Of a stretch of DNA of 21,182 bases, positions 1-7,350 are shown piece by piece. How positions within the stretch are numbered: the first letter of the stretch is position 1; each line of letters begins with the position of its first letter. Origin of the DNA: CAYXZQ01 sp964469935 (GTDB lineage: Archaea; Nanobdellota; Nanobdellia; Woesearchaeales; DSVV01); NCBI GenBank assembly GCA_964469935.1, contig CAYXZQ010000033.1, positions 1 through 21,182 of the forward strand. Reading direction: 5' to 3'. The notes under the pieces were generated by a model. That model saw nothing but the letters and a program-made list of their open reading frames with translations, made no database searches and was not told the DNA's origin. The translations under genes and the position numbers were made by a program.

Positions 1-6
1 GTCGCA

Positions 7-642
7 TCACTGTGAGGTCTTCACGTATGCTTTCTTTATTATGACATCCTTGACAGGCCAGTCCTGGTTCTGTCCTCTCGTGCCTGTCTCGACTGACTCT
101 ATCTTCTGGACGACGTCCATCCCTGATATGACCCTGCCGAATACCGCATACCCGTCGTTTCCTGGCGACTTGTCAAGGAATGCGTTGTCTGCTGTGTTTA
201 TGAAGAACTGGCTTGTCGCGCTGTCAGGATCGCTCGTCCTTGCCATGGCTACTGTCCCGATGACGTTATTGATGCCGTTGCCGGACTCGAGCTTGATAGG
301 GGCGCGGGTCTGCTTCTGGACACCGTCAGGCGTGAAGCCTCCGCCTTGTATCATGAACCCTTTTATGACCCTGTGGAACACTGTCCCGTCATAGAAGCCG
401 TCTTTGACATATTGCAGGAAATTCGCGACAGTCGCAGGCGCATGCTCTTTGTCCATCTCGAGCTCGATGTCTCCCATGCTCGTCTCGAGGACCACGATGT
501 CATTCATGTTCTTCACCTCCGGCGCAATGTTTTTTTCATCCGCATTCATATGATTTGACTTGATATAGAAAAAGGAAGCTATGAGGGCGACAACCACGAT
601 AAGGACTATTCCTCCTGTCATCGCCATCTTTTTTTTGTCCAT
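7..642 (-). CDS. Membrane-anchored cyclophilin-type peptidyl-prolyl cis-trans isomerase
   Basis: Predicted to catalyse cis-trans isomerisation of Xaa-Pro bonds in proteins outside the membrane. The 211-residue product starts with a short basic segment and one hydrophobic helix (about residues 8-27). A complete cyclophilin domain follows from about residue 48: FHRVIKGFMIQGGG at 89-102 contains the catalytic Arg (R91) and the Phe/Gln of the active site, SQFFINT at 144-150 supplies the proline-pocket Phe, and YAVFGRVISGMDVV closes the barrel. I chose ATG 642 because a TATA-like TTTTTTAATG lies about 30 bp upstream, giving a leaderless mRNA; the frame stays open further upstream but has no family similarity there. 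The start of the gene faces the divergent gene at 805. The enzyme assignment is firm; the external location is inferred from the N-terminal helix. Confidence 0.93.
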   Translation of the reverse strand: MDKKKMAMTGGIVLIVVVALIASFFYIKSNHMNADEKNIAPEVKNMNDIVVLETSMGDIELEMDKEHAPATVANFLQYVKDGFYDGTVFHRVIKGFMIQGGGFTPDGVQKQTRAPIKLESGNGINNVIGTVAMARTSDPDSATSQFFINTADNAFLDKSPGNDGYAVFGRVISGMDVVQKIESVETGTRGQNQDWPVKDVIIKKAYVKTSQ

Positions 643-772
643 GCTGATTCTGGAGGCATGAAAGCTCATTAAAAAAGTTTTCTGAAAACAAACAACCAGC
701 AGTCCGCTGTCAAATATGAAAACAGGTGACACTGAGGAAATGACTCCCTTGCGAGTGGTGTCAGGACAGCAA

Positions 773-785
773 GATTTAAAAATCC
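773..785 (+). promoter_or_regulatory. TATA box of the gene at 805
   Basis: TTTAAAAA is centred about 26 bp upstream of ATG 805. That is the spacing expected for an archaeal leaderless transcript, so it decides between the TTG at 787 and the ATG at 805. Confidence 0.6.
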
Positions 786-804
786 GTTGGACATTCCCCT
801 TGCC

Positions 805-1677
805 ATGAACATAGATGACATGGTCGAAAGGCGGGTGATACATGAGTTTCATCTTCCGGTGATGGGCATCAACCCGGTTTTTGAAGAGAATGATTTTGTT
901 GCAGCAGCATACAATGATCCCGGATTCTGGGTATTCTCATGCGTCATCACACAGGGGGAGAAAGGGCTGGAATACGGACTTCAGCCAAAAGGCTCGATAA
1001 GCGCTGAACTGTCCTCGATTGCAAGGGGAGGAAAATACAGGAACCTGTGGCCGGATGACCTGGTCGCAATGCCGCCTGAGCGCACACAGAGGCGGGCGCA
1101 GGCTGCCCAGTTCTTCGACAACAGCATATATTTCCTTCAGAATGCGGGTAGGGAGATTGGCGTGCTTGATTTGAACACGGACCATGTAACTTTCCTGGAT
1201 GGTCTAGAGGAAAGATGCGAGTATTTCCGTGTGATGCCCAATGCTGAGATACTGACGATTGAGAATTTCGAGGACTGCAAGCTAGGGGTGTATCAAAGGT
1301 CAGGTGATGAGCTCAGGCAGGTGAAAAAGGTCAGCCTGAATGATTTCCCTGCCATGAGGGACAGTAAAAATGACAGGAATGAGCCTGTCAGATTCATCTA
1401 CGGACTTGCTGAACTCAATGATGAGCTGCTTTTTGTCACAGACTTCAGGAGCAATGTCAGGCACGGCTTATTCGCACTTGAAATGACTTCCGAAAAAGGG
1501 TCATTGGCAGATGCCATTGCAGGTGTTGACAGCATGAGGGTCGTCAATGCTTCAGGAGGGCTTTATGGCAACGGCATCGCTGTCAGGGATGACGGCCTCC
1601 TCGTAAGCCAGTATTTCACAGAGAGCAGGTACGAAGGCATTTCAGGCGCTTCGAGATTGCTGCATGTGCCTCTGTGA
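805..1677 (+). CDS. Hypothetical protein, possibly beta-propeller-like
   Basis: I do not recognise this 290-residue protein. It has no signal peptide or membrane segment and appears cytoplasmic. It is rich in short alternating hydrophobic stretches followed by charged turns, for example FWVFSCVI, NSIYFLQNAG, IGVLDLNTDHVTFLDG, RFIYGLAELNDELLFVTDF and GNGIAVRDDGLLVSQYF. This pattern is typical of NHL/SMP-30-like propellers, with roughly five or six repeats possible, but no signature motif confirms it. The start at ATG 805 rests on the TATA box 26 bp upstream. The gene is alone in its orientation, divergent from the cyclophilin and convergent with the winged-helix-like gene that ends at 1706. 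A surface-binding or sugar-lactonase-like role would be a guess. Confidence 0.8.
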   Translation: MNIDDMVERRVIHEFHLPVMGINPVFEENDFVAAAYNDPGFWVFSCVITQGEKGLEYGLQPKGSISAELSSIARGGKYRNLWPDDLVAMPPERTQRRAQAAQFFDNSIYFLQNAGREIGVLDLNTDHVTFLDGLEERCEYFRVMPNAEILTIENFEDCKLGVYQRSGDELRQVKKVSLNDFPAMRDSKNDRNEPVRFIYGLAELNDELLFVTDFRSNVRHGLFALEMTSEKGSLADAIAGVDSMRVVNASGGLYGNGIAVRDDGLLVSQYFTESRYEGISGASRLLHVPL

Positions 1678-1705
1678 TGAAGTCTTATGAAGAAGGAAAT
1701 GATGG

Positions 1706-2416
1706 TTATTTGAAACTGATTTTCTCAGGATACATGTCCTTCACGAGTTTCCTGCATTTGTCGATTGCCTTGTAGCATTCCCTCTGGAAATCCAGGGGCC
1801 CGTCCCACACATTCTCGTAGTTCATAAAAGAGGTCGTCTTTATCCTGAAGCCTTCTGAAGTGGGCTGCTCATTCTGATGATACAGTCCCATGATGGTAAA
1901 TTTAGACTGCTTTTCGTCGGCGCCGATATTCATCTTCAGGAAAACATGCTGTATTCCGAGAGACAATGCTTCCTCAAGAGTAAGCCTGGCAGAATCAGGC
2001 AATGAGCGCCCGCATACCCCATATGAAGAAGCCAGATAATGGAGCTGGATTTCAAAAAACCCGATTTCAGATCCCCTGGACATCACAGAGTGGGCCTGAT
2101 CCAGAGTCAGGTATTCCCAGCTCGGCAGGCCTTCCCCGAACCTGAACTTATGAATCCTGTCCCTGTAATCCTTGCCTTTTTCAGTCAATTTGAATGCCCT
2201 TCCTTCCCTTGCGTCATTCTTCACGAGTTCATGGTCGATGAATTCAGAAACATATGATGAAATATCTCTGGGATCCACACACAGGCAGGTGAACTTAGGG
2301 ATCCTGGGTCCTCTCAGGCTGCTTTCGCCTATGAAATTAATAAGAACATCAGCGATAAAGGGATCAGTGAATGACTGTCTCACTTCAAGCAATTCATCAA
2401 CAGCTGTATCGGGCAT
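1706..2416 (-). CDS. Hypothetical protein with a winged-helix-like N-terminal half
   Basis: The 236-residue soluble protein is not one I recognise. Residues about 20-90 have the helix pattern of an archaeal winged-helix domain: FTDPFIADVLINFI, then a helix around PRDISSYVSEFIDHELV, then the basic wing-like segment REGRAFKLTEKGKDYRDRI. The LTEKGKDY element is typical of PadR/MarR-type regulators. The C-terminal half (about 95-236) has Trp and Cys residues and a predicted alpha/beta make-up and could bind a ligand or an RNA. A TATA box (TTATATAAG on the minus strand, around 2443-2452) lies about 30 bp upstream of the ATG, giving a near-leaderless transcript. A transcription regulator is the best guess. 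Confidence 0.75.
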   Translation of the reverse strand: MPDTAVDELLEVRQSFTDPFIADVLINFIGESSLRGPRIPKFTCLCVDPRDISSYVSEFIDHELVKNDAREGRAFKLTEKGKDYRDRIHKFRFGEGLPSWEYLTLDQAHSVMSRGSEIGFFEIQLHYLASSYGVCGRSLPDSARLTLEEALSLGIQHVFLKMNIGADEKQSKFTIMGLYHQNEQPTSEGFRIKTTSFMNYENVWDGPLDFQRECYKAIDKCRKLVKDMYPEKISFK

Positions 2417-2468
2417 GATAATAACCTATGATGTGCTCACCTCTTATATAATAATTATAAAAATGGAA

Positions 2469-3215
2469 TCAGTCGTTCTCGACCCTGGGCGCGAGTATGA
2501 ACGAGAGCAGCACCCTGTCCACTTCCTTGAAGTCCAGCTTGAGGGGATAGTCCTTGTTGAACTGGATCTGGACAGTGTCCGACACCTTTGCGCCTGCAAT
2601 CATCTTCTTGAGGTACTCGATGGAGTATTTCGCCTTGACCTTGTCCTGGGTCTCTGTCTTGACCTTTGTCTCGTCGTCCTTCTTAATCTCGATGTTTGCT
2701 TTTGACATGTCGCCCTCGGCCATGACAGTGAGCTTGGAGGGCTCTGCGATGAATGTCACTGCCTCTGCGACTATGTCCACGTCCTCGATTGCCTCGCTGA
2801 GGTTTGCCGAAGGTGTGGTTATCGATACCGGGAAGTTGAGCTCAGGTACCTTCTGCTCCTTGTCGTCGAGCTCGATTATCGGGAGCGAGAATGTCCTGGT
2901 GTTCGCTCCCTTGAACATTATCTGGATCCTGTTGTCAGATGTCACTTCCATGCTCACTGTGTCATTCTGCTTGGCCCTCCTCATGACCTGCTTCATGTCG
3001 ACGAGGTTCACTCCTATCTCCTGCTCTTTCTTGACATCGTACTCGACAAAAGTGCTTGAGAGCAGCTTGAACACGACCATGGCGACGTTCGCAGGGTCCA
3101 TGGCGATAAGCTCCATAGCATCCTTGGTAATCTTGAATCTTGCCTCGTTTACAAGCTCTGAGATTATTGATATGCTGTCCTTGAAATATTTCGGCTCAGC
3201 CAATGTAAGTTTCAT
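2469..3215 (-). CDS. pcn: DNA polymerase sliding clamp (PCNA)
   Basis: Proliferating cell nuclear antigen homologue, the homotrimeric ring that tethers DNA polymerase and other PIP-box proteins to DNA. The 248-residue length is typical of archaeal PCNA. Family landmarks are LIAMDPANVAMVVFKL in domain 1, VDIVAEAVTFIAEPSKLTVMAEGDMSKANIEI after the interdomain connector, YSIEYLKKMIAGAKVSDTVQIQF in domain 2, and the C-terminal LLSFILAPRVEND, whose APR-type end contributes to the PIP-box pocket. I chose ATG 3215 over the GTG two codons upstream because GGAGGGGTG lies 9 nt ahead of it. A TATA box (CTTTATAAAC, 3261-3270) would give a leader of about 25 nt holding that ribosome-binding site. It is a single-gene transcript downstream of the kinase operon. 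Confidence 0.97.
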   Translation of the reverse strand: MKLTLAEPKYFKDSISIISELVNEARFKITKDAMELIAMDPANVAMVVFKLLSSTFVEYDVKKEQEIGVNLVDMKQVMRRAKQNDTVSMEVTSDNRIQIMFKGANTRTFSLPIIELDDKEQKVPELNFPVSITTPSANLSEAIEDVDIVAEAVTFIAEPSKLTVMAEGDMSKANIEIKKDDETKVKTETQDKVKAKYSIEYLKKMIAGAKVSDTVQIQFNKDYPLKLDFKEVDRVLLSFILAPRVEND

Positions 3216-3260
3216 TATCACACCCCTCCATGATTTGTTACTGCCGGGAAATGGCCTCGT

Positions 3261-3270
3261 GTTTATAAAG
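3261..3270 (-). promoter_or_regulatory. TATA box of the PCNA gene
   Basis: CTTTATAAAC on the minus strand, about 50 bp upstream of the PCNA ATG. This predicts a leader of roughly 25 nt that carries the strong GGAGGGG ribosome-binding site. It is one of the few leadered genes in a window of mostly leaderless ones. Confidence 0.55.
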
Positions 3271-3327
3271 ATTTTCGTTTCAGGAAACGGATGGGAAATC
3301 CTGATATCCAGGGAGCGGCTGCGCTTG

Positions 3328-3906
3328 TCAGGCCCTCAGTATCTCCCAGGGCAGGAAGAATAGTGCTATCTCCTTTCTCGCGTCATGCGGGCTTGCGCTT
3401 GAATGTATGATGTTCTTGACTGCCTTTCCCCTGGCAAACTGCCTGCTGAGGTCATCCTTTGAGAGCGAGCGCAGCTGGGACTTTTTCGCCTTTTTTGGGT
3501 CAGTCGGGCCGCAGAGCGTCCTTACCTTTCCAACGACACCCCTGCCCTGCCATACTATAGCTACTACCCTTGTCCCTGTCATGTAATCGATGATCGAGTC
3601 GAAGACCCTCTTGGGAAGCTTTCTTCTTAGATGGCTGTAGAATATCTGAGCCTGGAGCTGGTTCATCTTCAGCATCTTCATCCCGACAGGCTTTATCCCC
3701 TCCTTCTCAAGCCTCCGGATTATCTCGCCGACGAGCCCTTTCTCCACTGCGTCAGGCTTGATTATGGTCAGGGTCCTCTGCACTTTCGGCCTTCGGAAAA
3801 TCCTGGCAAGGGATACCTTAAGATCATTTGTTGGCTTCTTTCCCTTCTTTAGCTCCTCGACGAGGCTCTCGAACCTCATCCTTGTCCTGTCATTGCCTGA
3901 GGTCAT
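3328..3906 (-). CDS. ndk: Nucleoside diphosphate kinase
   Basis: Transfers the gamma-phosphate of an NTP to an NDP through a phosphohistidine, balancing nucleotide pools in the cytoplasm. The 192-residue protein has a basic N-terminal extension of about 43 residues, then the NDK core: TLTIIKPDAVEKGLVGEII (46-64) with the nucleotide-binding Lys50, and NIIHSSAS (165-172) with the phosphorylated His168. The usual PGTIRGDF loop before the active site is replaced by a longer basic stretch (SQLRSLSKDDLSRQFARG, 143-160), so the base-binding region differs from bacterial enzymes. A similar form may be usual in related archaea. The ATG is 20 nt after the stop of the membrane-protein gene, so the two are probably co-transcribed. 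Confidence 0.93.
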   Translation of the reverse strand: MTSGNDRTRMRFESLVEELKKGKKPTNDLKVSLARIFRRPKVQRTLTIIKPDAVEKGLVGEIIRRLEKEGIKPVGMKMLKMNQLQAQIFYSHLRRKLPKRVFDSIIDYMTGTRVVAIVWQGRGVVGKVRTLCGPTDPKKAKKSQLRSLSKDDLSRQFARGKAVKNIIHSSASPHDARKEIALFFLPWEILRA

Positions 3907-3926
3907 TTAATGCATCCTGCCCTTCA

Positions 3927-4586
3927 TCAGTCTTCCCTGAAGAGCCTCGGGTTCTCCTTGACGAAATGGGTCACCAGCCTGTTGAATATCCTGGTCTTTC
4001 CGCCCTTCATGTACAGGTAGCCGATGACTGATGCGAAGAGGGCTCCTAGAGAGTCCATTATCAGGTCTTTCATGGTGTCGACAAGCCCGCTCTTCTGCAT
4101 GTTCGTGTGGAAGAAGTGGTCCATGGAGAACTCGAATATCTCCCATATCGCGCCGATCGCAAGGGCGAAGGAGAATGAGAATATCGCTATGACTACGGGA
4201 TTTGCCTTGAGCATCTTCTGCTCGAGCATGGTGTATAGGATGAGAAAGCCGACGAAGCCGAGCGCGATGCCAGAGGCTGAATGCGCGACGACATCCCACC
4301 ACCAGACCGTCGTGTAGTATCTCTGCACTTCCCCGAAGAAAAGCGTCATGTAGATGAAGAGCACTATGACAAGCTCGAACTCGGCTGGCAGAAAAATCAT
4401 GAAATTTCTCTGGAAGAGGCCCGGCAAAAACGTTAGCCCGAAAGCGAGCAGGCTTATGAAAAGGACAGGCCATCTCTCTCTTATCACAGCGCTTATCATC
4501 GCGATGAGAAGCGTCGCCCTAATGAGGAAAGAGAAGGATATCTTGAGCTTCTCGACGAACCTTGTACCTGACTTGAATATCTTCAT
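3927..4586 (-). CDS. Polytopic membrane protein, YjdF/DUF2238-like
   Basis: The 219-residue integral membrane protein has about five hydrophobic helices: roughly 17-36, 40-57, 62-85, 98-122 and 128-150, with a further one near 178-195. The motifs WWWDVVAHSASGIALGF and GAIWEIFEFSMD, then GLVDTMKDLIMDSLGAL, match the conserved core of the YjdF/DUF2238 family, whose function is unknown. The conserved His, Glu and Asp residues inside helices suggest an intramembrane polar or metal site. A TATA element (ATTATTTAAAG on the minus strand, near 4611-4621) about 28 bp upstream of ATG 4586 predicts a leaderless transcript. It is first in an operon with ndk. Confidence 0.85.
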   Translation of the reverse strand: MKIFKSGTRFVEKLKISFSFLIRATLLIAMISAVIRERWPVLFISLLAFGLTFLPGLFQRNFMIFLPAEFELVIVLFIYMTLFFGEVQRYYTTVWWWDVVAHSASGIALGFVGFLILYTMLEQKMLKANPVVIAIFSFSFALAIGAIWEIFEFSMDHFFHTNMQKSGLVDTMKDLIMDSLGALFASVIGYLYMKGGKTRIFNRLVTHFVKENPRLFRED

Positions 4587-4641
4587 GACTGGCCTGATAT
4601 GGATTTGGCTTTAAATAATTTATGATAGAAAGCGCAGGATT

Positions 4642-5064
4642 TCAGTTAGCTACAGCCGGATTCTGCGCAATCAGGACCACGGACGATATGACGAGGATGA
4701 ATGAGATTATCCATATCCCGAAGGCTATGTAGGCATGCATCCTATTGTATGCAGGCTCTGGGAGGCTTGAGTCCCTGTATCTTCTTGCGATGAGGTAGGC
4801 ATCGAAGCAGGAGCCGAACATTATCGCGTAATCCAGCAGGGTCCCTATCATGGGTATTAAGGCAGCTATCATGATGAGGAGAAGCAGGGCATAGAATCTC
4901 CTGTACTGCCTGAGAAGGACATAGCCGAGCCCGCCCAGGAGCAGGTTGCAGCCGAAATAGGCTATGGGCCTGTAAGGCGGGAATTTTTTCTTTCCTGGAA
5001 TCTGCAGCAAAGGGTCTTTCTCCCATTCATTTTCAACATCCGAATGAGATTCGTGCTTTTTCAT
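4642..5064 (-). CDS. Small membrane protein, TM2-like
   Basis: A 140-residue protein with a charged cytoplasmic N-terminus (1-30) and three to four hydrophobic segments (about 35-52, 57-76, 78-92 and 110-135). The arrangement of a Gly-rich helix (NLLLGGLGYVLL), a basic turn (RQYRRFY) and a second helix ending in GSCFDAYLIARRY recalls TM2/DUF5683-type proteins. No enzymatic residues are evident. It follows the small acidic gene at 5117-5314 by about 50 nt on the same strand and may share its transcript. Function unknown. Confidence 0.78.
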   Translation of the reverse strand: MKKHESHSDVENEWEKDPLLQIPGKKKFPPYRPIAYFGCNLLLGGLGYVLLRQYRRFYALLLLIMIAALIPMIGTLLDYAIMFGSCFDAYLIARRYRDSSLPEPAYNRMHAYIAFGIWIISFILVISSVVLIAQNPAVAN

Positions 5065-5116
5065 AAGTCATCATGTCCGGCTGACTTCTGGAATGGATGC
5101 AAGAACAAGCGCGTGT

Positions 5117-5314
5117 TCAGTATTCGCCTTTCTTGAGCTTCTCAGTGAACTTTTCGACTGCATCCAACTCTTCCTTTGTCATCTCCCTGCCCTGGCTTGG
5201 CGGGGGGTCCCTGTCGACCTTGACCTCTGGCACGTACGGCTCAGGCTTCTCCTTCTTCTCGGCCTTCCTGAGCATGAACTCGACAAAATCCTGCTCCTTG
5301 CTGTTTTCTTCCAT
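5117..5314 (-). CDS. Small charged hypothetical protein
   Basis: A 65-residue, very charged and soluble protein (Glu/Lys-rich, with a central Pro-rich stretch EPYVPEVKVDRDPPPS). The C-terminal helix MTKEELDAVEKFTEKLKKGEY probably forms an amphipathic or coiled-coil segment. I chose ATG 5314 because the TATA box (TTTTTATATAACC on the minus strand, around 5335-5345) lies about 27 bp upstream, so the transcript starts at the ATG; the open frame upstream of it includes the promoter. I do not recognise a family. Confidence 0.65.
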   Translation of the reverse strand: MEENSKEQDFVEFMLRKAEKKEKPEPYVPEVKVDRDPPPSQGREMTKEELDAVEKFTEKLKKGEY

Positions 5315-5400
5315 GGGATGAGCACTGGGAGAGGTTATATAAAAATCTATCGGCAATCCGAAAAACATGCTTGCACGGAAACTCAATGATCATTCAAAAA

Positions 5401-5409
5401 CCATATAAA
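5401..5409 (+). promoter_or_regulatory. TATA box of the rpe-rpiB fusion gene
   Basis: CATATAAAT about 65 bp upstream of ATG 5470. This predicts a leader of about 40 nt that includes the ribosome-binding site GAGGGG 7 nt before the start codon. Confidence 0.5.
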
Positions 5410-5469
5410 TTCAGTCTGATTACTGCATGCTGAAAAAAGGGGTTCTGTATGATTTGTTGAGGGGAATTA

Positions 5470-6648
5470 ATGAAAAAGATATGCATATCGCCATCGCTGC
5501 TATATTTTGTTGAGGGCAGAAATGTGAGTCCGTTCGAGATAGACGGCATCCTTGATCTTGCTAGCAGGCAGACTCATTTCCTGGAGGATTACACCCACAT
5601 CGACTTGATGGAAAAAGGCACGCTGGTCGGGCATGATTCATATTTCAGGAACATGGAGGTTATTGAAAGGATGGATGAATCCACGAGACTGGGTCTCGAC
5701 TTCCATCTGATGGTCGACAATCCGTGGAAATACATTGAGCATCTGTCGGCAATGTACAATACAGAGATAGTCACATTCCACGCAGAGGCTGCAAGCGACC
5801 CAAAAAGCCTTGTTGACAGGATACACGGCTTCGAGAACAGGAGAAGAAATAATGAGCACGTCAAGGCAGGGATTGCGCTTAATCCCAAGACGCCGCTTGA
5901 TGCCGTCTCCAAAATCCTGCCCTATGTCGACATGGTCCTCCTGATGTCGGTCGTGCCGGGGGCGTGCAACCAGGCGTATGACGACAGTGTCACAGGAAAG
6001 ATAAGCAGGCTCAGGGACATGATCAACGAAAAAGGCCTGAATACCATTATACAGGTCGACGGCGGGATAAAGCAGGGCAACGCCTACAAGGTAATCAATG
6101 CAGGCGCTGACTGCGCTGGTGGGCTCATCATCGTGAGCGGGTCTGGCATATATGGCGCCAAACAACCGGTCGAAGTGATCGATGCCATGCGGCATCCTGT
6201 CCTTGTCGGAGCAGACCACGGAGGGGTCGACCTGAAAAACAAGTTCATCGACATTTTCCAGGGTGACGGCATTCCATATTTTGACTTCGGCACGCATGGC
6301 GGGCCTGATGTGTCTGTCGACCATCCAATATTCGCCAGGCTTGTCGCAGAGAACATCAGCAGCGGGAGGTACAAGAGGGGAATCCTCGTCTGCGGGACAG
6401 GAATAGGGATGTCGATAGGGGCGAACAGATTCGAGAATGTCAGGGCTACAGTCCTCTATGATGCGTCTGTGGACGGGAAGAGGATAGCACAGCTTGCGCG
6501 CGAGCACAATGACTCGAACCTTGCGATCTTCGGAAGCAGGTCGATGGACCACGAGACCGCGAAAAAGGACCTCTATCTATGGCTCAACACCCCGCATCTC
6601 GGCGGCAAATACACCGCAAGGAACGGGATGTTCGACATGCCAGGATAG
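5470..6648 (+). CDS. Fused ribulose-phosphate 3-epimerase / ribose-5-phosphate isomerase B
   Basis: A 392-residue two-domain cytoplasmic enzyme predicted to interconvert xylulose 5-phosphate, ribulose 5-phosphate and ribose 5-phosphate in the non-oxidative pentose phosphate route. Residues 1-240 form an Rpe TIM barrel: THIDLM (His43, Asp45), DFHLMV (His79) and QVDGGI (Asp197) supply the metal ligands and the two catalytic aspartates. Residues 243-392 form RpiB: VGADHGG with His250, FDFGTHG, VCGTGIGMS with the catalytic Cys308, and EHNDSN with His346. Both active sites look complete. The usual MDG after the first Rpe aspartate is MEKG here. GAGGGG lies 7 nt before the ATG. The tRNA-Leu downstream is on the opposite strand. 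Confidence 0.95.
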   Translation: MKKICISPSLLYFVEGRNVSPFEIDGILDLASRQTHFLEDYTHIDLMEKGTLVGHDSYFRNMEVIERMDESTRLGLDFHLMVDNPWKYIEHLSAMYNTEIVTFHAEAASDPKSLVDRIHGFENRRRNNEHVKAGIALNPKTPLDAVSKILPYVDMVLLMSVVPGACNQAYDDSVTGKISRLRDMINEKGLNTIIQVDGGIKQGNAYKVINAGADCAGGLIIVSGSGIYGAKQPVEVIDAMRHPVLVGADHGGVDLKNKFIDIFQGDGIPYFDFGTHGGPDVSVDHPIFARLVAENISSGRYKRGILVCGTGIGMSIGANRFENVRATVLYDASVDGKRIAQLAREHNDSNLAIFGSRSMDHETAKKDLYLWLNTPHLGGKYTARNGMFDMPG

Positions 6649-6687
6649 GGTAGTGAAGTATTATTGGGCTGATTTCTCAGAAATATC

Positions 6688-6713
6688 GTACTGTTTTCCC
6701 AAAAAAACAGTAC
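6688..6713 (+). terminator. 10-bp hairpin downstream of rpe-rpiB
   Basis: GTACTGTTTT and its exact complement AAAACAGTAC are separated by a 6-nt loop (CCCAAA), starting 40 nt after the stop codon. It may be a transcript-end or stability hairpin. No T tract follows directly; the T7 run at 6735-6741 is the more likely release site. Confidence 0.4.
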
Positions 6714-6734
6714 CAGCATAGGATTTACCCAGGC

Positions 6735-6762
6735 TTTTTTTCGTGCAAATCACGAATAAAAA
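6735..6762. terminator. Bidirectional T-tract terminator between rpe-rpiB and tRNA-Leu
   Basis: A small hairpin (TTCGTG / CACGAA, loop CAAAT) is flanked on the plus strand by seven T (6735-6741) and on the minus strand by five T (6758-6762). The second run lies four bases past the tRNA 3' end. Archaeal RNA polymerase releases at T runs, so both converging transcripts can end here. Confidence 0.55.
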
Positions 6763-6765
6763 GGC

Positions 6766-6895
6766 TGCGGGGGAAGGGGTTCGAACCCTCGTAGGCACTA
6801 AGCCAATGGATATCGCAGTCATCGCCCCAAAAAACCGGGGCTCTTCACTCAATGATTCTTGAGTCCATCCCGTTTGGCCACTCCGGCACCCCCGC
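6766..6895 (-). tRNA. tRNA-Leu(CAA) with a 46-nt intron
   Basis: The minus strand gives acceptor GCGGGGG paired with CCCCCGC, discriminator A (6766), D-stem CCG/CGG, anticodon stem ATGGA/TCCAT, a long variable arm with GGC/GCC, and T-arm GAGGG-TTCGAAC-CCTTC. The long variable arm (class II) and discriminator A fit leucine. The loop CTCAAGA carries anticodon CAA (6859-6861), reading UUG. Exon 1 is 6858-6895, the intron 6812-6857 and exon 2 6766-6811, so the intron is at the canonical 37/38 position. The intron has its own hairpin (GCCCC/GGGGC). A bulge-helix-bulge can be drawn with bulges AGA and ATA around a central CTCA/TGCG helix that has one T-C mismatch. CCA is not encoded. Confidence 0.93.
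6812..6857 (-). other. tRNA-Leu intron
   Basis: 46 nt between G37 and A38 of the tRNA-Leu anticodon loop. Removing it restores a seven-base loop and a five-pair stem. It would be cut by the archaeal tRNA splicing endonuclease at the bulge-helix-bulge. Its middle folds as GCCCC-GGTTTTTT-GGGGC. Confidence 0.85.
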
Positions 6896-6972
6896 AAGAA
6901 ATATTCCTGTCTGCGCTGCCTGCAGAGGACCTGAACAGGATAAGAACAAAAATTTAGAAGTAATATAAATAT

Positions 6973-7344
6973 TTATTTGATGTCGTTGAGCCGCGACTCT
7001 ATCTGCTGTATCGCCGACTCGAGCTTTGCAAGCTCGTCGTCGCCCTCTTTCTTCACTTTCTTCTCGACTTCCTTCTTCTTCTCTTCCTTCTTGAATTTCC
7101 TGAGGGTGGGAAGCTTAATCTTCGGCATCTCGATCTTGACCTGGGATGATATGTCGTTTATCTCCTTGAAGAGCGATATCAGCTCTTCCATGGCCTTGAG
7201 CTTCTCTGCCCTGATGTTCTTGAATTTCTCGAAGCTGTGCAGATTCTCGATAAGCGACTTCGAGGTCTCAAGGATGTTCTTTCTGAGGTTCCTGGAATTA
7301 TTTATGCTCACGTAAAATATCTCTTTTGAATCTATCTCAACCAT
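6973..7344 (-). CDS. Coiled-coil protein, third gene of the trio
   Basis: A 123-residue charged helical protein. Residues 5-70 (FYVSINNSRNLRKNILETSK...) share the heptad rhythm of the two upstream genes: a short hydrophobic strand, then two long helices. Residues 75-105 are a Lys/Glu-rich linker (KFKKEEKKKEVEKKVKKEG), and 105-123 form a final helix (ELAKLESAIQQIESRLNDI). The ATG follows the stop of the previous gene by 6 nt, so it is translationally linked. No catalytic motif is visible; a structural or adaptor role within a complex of the three products is inferred. Confidence 0.8.
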   Translation of the reverse strand: MVEIDSKEIFYVSINNSRNLRKNILETSKSLIENLHSFEKFKNIRAEKLKAMEELISLFKEINDISSQVKIEMPKIKLPTLRKFKKEEKKKEVEKKVKKEGDDELAKLESAIQQIESRLNDIK

Positions 7345-7350
7345 CTTCAG

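Noticed and set aside
2554..3363. Long open frame opposite PCNA (269 codons)
   Set aside because: It mirrors the PCNA gene on the other strand; the product is Ser/Thr/Phe-rich with no family features, as expected from the codon bias of the true gene.
5638..6552. Open frame of about 300 codons opposite the Rpe-RpiB fusion
   Set aside because: An antisense shadow of a clear two-domain enzyme; His/Asp-rich composition and no promoter or ribosome-binding site.
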